This document shows, in pieces, positions 61,545 through 64,000 of a stretch of DNA of 64,000 bases. Source of the stretch: an uncultured Bacteroides sp. (lineage in GTDB: Bacteria > Bacteroidota > Bacteroidia > Bacteroidales > Bacteroidaceae); the NCBI RefSeq assembly GCF_910585845.1, contig NZ_CAJUHF010000007.1, positions 1 to 64,000 of the forward strand, given 5' to 3'. Under the pieces are notes generated by a model. It saw nothing but the letters and a program-made list of their open reading frames with translations. It was not told the DNA's origin and made no database searches. A program made the translations under genes and the position numbers. How positions within the stretch are numbered: the first letter of the stretch is position 1; every line of letters begins with the position of its first letter.

Positions 61545-63539
61545 ATGAGTTACAGACATTTGACCGAAGACGAAGTACTTCGGTTGAAGAGCCAGTCCTG
61601 TCTGGCAGATGATTGGGGAAAAGTAATGGTGGCGGAAGGTTTCGCTACCGAGTTTGTGCACCACACTCGTTTCTCAGGCGATGTACGTTTGGGCGTGTTC
61701 CTTTCGGAATTCACGCTGCCGGGAGGAATCAAGAAGCATTCCGGTCTGCGCCACGTAACGCTCCATAACGTCACGGTGGGGGATAACTGTTGCATAGAGA
61801 ACATCCAGAACTATATTGCCAATTACGAAATCGGGCACGATACATTCATCGAGAATGTAGACATCATCCTGGTGGACGGCGTAAGCAAGTTCGGCAACGG
61901 AGTGGAAGTCTCCGTGCTGAATGAGACAGGCGGACGTGAAGTGCTGATCAACGACAAGCTCTCCGCACATCAGGCATATATCCTGGCGCTCTACCGCCAC
62001 CGGCCGGAACTGATCAGCCGGATGAAGTCCATCACGGATTATTATTCCAACAAACATGCCTCTGCTGTGGGCAGCATCGGCCATCATGTGATGATACTCA
62101 ACACCGGTTCCATCAAGAATGTACGTATCGGCGACTATTGCCACATCTGCGGAACGTGTCGTCTCTATAACGGTAGTGTCAACAGCAACGAAGAAGCCCC
62201 GGTACATATCGGACATGGAGTAATCTGCGACGATTTCATCATCTCTTCCGGTTCGCACATAGACGACGGCGCCATGCTGAGCCGCTGCTTTGTGGGACAG
62301 GCATGCCGCTTGGGACACAATTATTCGGCGTCCGATTCACTCTTCTTCAGCAACTGCCAGGGAGAGAACGGTGAGGCATGTGCCATCTTTGCCGGTCCGT
62401 TCACGGTGACGCACCACAAGTCCACACTGCTGATTGCCGGTATGTTCTCTTTCATGAATGCCGGTTCAGGTTCCAACCAAAGTAATCACATGTACAAATT
62501 AGGTCCCATCCATCAGGGCACGTTGGAACGTGGTGCCAAGACCACTTCCGATTCTTACATCCTGTGGCCTGCCCGTGTAGGTGCTTTCTCGCTTGTAATG
62601 GGACGCCACGTCAACCATTCCGACACTTCCAACCTGCCCTTCTCTTATCTGATCGAGCAGAACAATACCACTTACCTCGTGCCGGGTGTCAACCTGCGTA
62701 GCGTGGGAACTATCCGCGATGCACAGAAATGGCCGAAGCGCGACGGACGTACGGATTCCAACAAACTGGATTTCATTAATTATAATTTGCTCAGTCCCTA
62801 TACCGTGCAGAAGATGTTGAAAGGAATGGCGACATTGCAGAATCTGCGCTATGCTTCGGGCGAACTTTCGGATATCTACTCTTTCCATAGTGCCAAGATC
62901 CGTAATTCCGCTTTGGTGAAAGGTATTAAGTTCTATGAGATTGCTATCCATAAGTTCCTCGGGAACTCTGTCATCAAGCGGTTGGAAGGCATTGACTTTA
63001 AGAACAACGAGGAGATACGTGCCCGCCTGAAACCCGAAACCGCGACAGGCAGCGGCGAATGGGTGGACATCTCCGGTCTGATTGCCCCGAAGAGTGAGAT
63101 CGACAACCTTATCAGCGATATCGAATGCGGCAAAGTGGACCGCTTGAAGCACATCAATGCCGCATTCGAAAAGATGCATCAGAATTACTATACCTACGAG
63201 TGGACCTGGGCATACGAGAAGCTGGAAGAGTTTTATGGCATCAATCCCGAAAATATTTCAGCGGCGGACATCATCCGCATTGTAGAGAAGTGGAAGGAAG
63301 CCGTAGTAGGACTGGACCGTATGGTGTATGAGGACGCAAAGAAAGAATTTTCACTGGCTTCCATGACCGGCTTTGGTGCCGACGGCTCCCGTGTGGAGAA
63401 GGAAATGGACTTCGAACAGGTGCGCGGCGACTTCGAAAGCAATCCCTTTGTGACGGCAGTGCTGAAACATATTGAGGTGAAGACCGCACTGGGCGATGAA
63501 CTTATCGGGCGGATGTGTAAGGTGTCATCCTTCTCTTAA
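61545..63539 (+). CDS. DUF4954 family protein (left-handed beta-helix type)
   Basis: A 664-residue cytoplasmic protein of the DUF4954 family, well conserved in Bacteroidetes. It starts MSYRHLTEDEVLRLKSQSCL. Residues about 60-400 contain hexapeptide-like turns (DNCCIENIQNYIANYEIGHD, NVRIGDYCHICGTCRLYNGS, IDDGAMLSRCFVGQACRLGH), consistent with a left-handed beta-helix as in sugar-nucleotide or acyl transferases, and a helical C-terminal third. The enzyme activity is not established. It ends 15 bp inside the convergent HepT gene. Confidence 0.88.
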   Translation: MSYRHLTEDEVLRLKSQSCLADDWGKVMVAEGFATEFVHHTRFSGDVRLGVFLSEFTLPGGIKKHSGLRHVTLHNVTVGDNCCIENIQNYIANYEIGHDTFIENVDIILVDGVSKFGNGVEVSVLNETGGREVLINDKLSAHQAYILALYRHRPELISRMKSITDYYSNKHASAVGSIGHHVMILNTGSIKNVRIGDYCHICGTCRLYNGSVNSNEEAPVHIGHGVICDDFIISSGSHIDDGAMLSRCFVGQACRLGHNYSASDSLFFSNCQGENGEACAIFAGPFTVTHHKSTLLIAGMFSFMNAGSGSNQSNHMYKLGPIHQGTLERGAKTTSDSYILWPARVGAFSLVMGRHVNHSDTSNLPFSYLIEQNNTTYLVPGVNLRSVGTIRDAQKWPKRDGRTDSNKLDFINYNLLSPYTVQKMLKGMATLQNLRYASGELSDIYSFHSAKIRNSALVKGIKFYEIAIHKFLGNSVIKRLEGIDFKNNEEIRARLKPETATGSGEWVDISGLIAPKSEIDNLISDIECGKVDRLKHINAAFEKMHQNYYTYEWTWAYEKLEEFYGINPENISAADIIRIVEKWKEAVVGLDRMVYEDAKKEFSLASMTGFGADGSRVEKEMDFEQVRGDFESNPFVTAVLKHIEVKTALGDELIGRMCKVSSFS

Positions 63540-63935
63540 TTCGTTATCCCTTAACCCAGCATCGATATCTGCCAATATCCGGCGGATATCGGTGAGAAGG
63601 GGATGAAGTTCAGAACGAGTTATGTCAAGCACCAATTCTGGGTCTATTGACAAATATTCATGGGAGATGATGTTACGCATGCCAATGATTTGTTTCCATG
63701 GGGTAGTAGGGTAAAGGGAGAAAAGTCGTCCTTCTGTTCGGTCATCCACTTGCCGTATAACTTCACCAATGCTTTGTAAACACATACAAGTGGAATTAAA
63801 CAATACCATGGAGTCTTGTGAAGCCAGAAATTCATGGTATGTGCTTACTTTGGCTGTAGTTTCGATAGTGAATACGATTTGCCGTTCTACAAATCGTATC
63901 ATGTCTGTAAGTTCATATTTAGATGTATATTGCAT
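63525..63935 (-). CDS. HepT-like ribonuclease/toxin (DUF86)
   Basis: A 136-residue all-helical protein of the HepT/DUF86 family. The RxxxxHxY motif is present in MRNIISHEYLSID, the hallmark of HepT RNase toxins, after a CLQSIGEVIRQVDD helix. In characterised MntA-HepT pairs, MntA adds AMP to the HepT tyrosine and silences it. The start ATG (63935-63933) overlaps the upstream nucleotidyltransferase stop, so the pair is translationally coupled. Its 3' end overlaps the DUF4954 gene by 15 bp. Confidence 0.83.
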   Translation of the reverse strand: MQYTSKYELTDMIRFVERQIVFTIETTAKVSTYHEFLASQDSMVLFNSTCMCLQSIGEVIRQVDDRTEGRLFSLYPTTPWKQIIGMRNIISHEYLSIDPELVLDITRSELHPLLTDIRRILADIDAGLRDNELREG

Positions 63936-64000
63936 CTCGTTCAATGTTTTGACGAAACAGCTTGCGCATGTTTTCGTGTAAGGTTAATAAATCTATTTTT
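63919..64000 (-). CDS. MntA-like nucleotidyltransferase, C-terminal end only
   Basis: The last 26 codons of a minus-strand gene enter the window (KIDLLTLHENMRKLFRQNIE, then RDAIYI and TAA at 63921-63919). The sequence matches the tail of minimal nucleotidyltransferases (MNT) that accompany HepT, where a KIDL/KVDLLT strand is followed by a helix and xxAIYI. The catalytic GSxxxxD part lies outside the window. Confidence 0.6.
   Translation of the reverse strand, partial: KIDLLTLHENMRKLFRQNIERDAIYI

Overview
The window looks like chromosomal DNA of a gut Bacteroides (order Bacteroidales). It has SusC/SusD pairs, SPII lipoproteins, C10 cysteine peptidases, PorU/PorV, promoters of the TTG-N20-TAnnTTTG type and very few Shine-Dalgarno sequences. 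The species cannot be fixed from the sequence alone.

Layout. 0-1.2 kb: terminator, a broken AlbA-type ATPase remnant, a tandem repeat and a SUI1 gene. 1.3-17.2 kb is mostly ordinary housekeeping DNA: DUF5686 outer-membrane protein, rex, an FAH-family hydrolase, porU, porV, ispF, tRNA-Lys(UUU), an AI-2E-family permease, tdk, rsmI, a coiled-coil lipoprotein, a YjjG-type nucleotidase and a MarC-family protein. 17.3-58.8 kb is a large accessory surface-protein region. 59.6-64 kb returns to core genes (lipoprotein, hflX, DUF4954) and ends in a HepT/MntA-type toxin-antitoxin pair.

The accessory region is the centre of interest. One complete SusC gene (minus strand, 25603-22616) has a promoter, signal peptide and N-terminal domain. 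Two further SusC genes, at 30.6 and 40.2 kb on the plus strand, have no promoter, start codon or signal peptide. Their open frames begin exactly at a 66-bp sequence that also occurs, inverted and in the same reading frame, at codons 68-89 of the complete gene. A tyrosine recombinase gene lies next to the expressed 5' end. I infer a shufflon: inversion across the 66-bp sites would move the single promoter plus 67-codon 5' module onto either silent SusC/SusD cassette, so that only one transporter is made at a time. Each cassette carries its own accessory lipoproteins and often a protease: C10 peptidase in the complete locus, HExxH metallohydrolase in cassette 2. A 331-bp copy of the silent-cassette leader at 48.3 kb abuts a 5'-truncated lipoprotein gene followed by two more C10 peptidases. 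This looks like the stump of a fourth cassette. Inside or between the cassettes sit defence and toxin genes: a zeta-toxin pair, a decayed Septu-like PtuAB pair, a HipBST-like operon with twin operators, two AAA/DUF4143 ATPases and an IS982-like remnant.

The second pattern is a set of intergenic tandem arrays (near 0.5, 16.2, 16.3, 27.4, 37.7, 52.7 and 59.0 kb) with unrelated unit sequences but nearly always the same 22-bp pitch. Several have a palindromic core in each unit. They do not code for protein and are not CRISPRs.

Functionally, the SusCD/peptidase sets suggest capture and digestion of protein or peptide substrates at the cell surface. The C10 proteins at 18.4 and 50.1 kb end in tails resembling type IX sorting domains, which would connect them to the porU/porV genes at 5-10 kb. 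That link is inferred.
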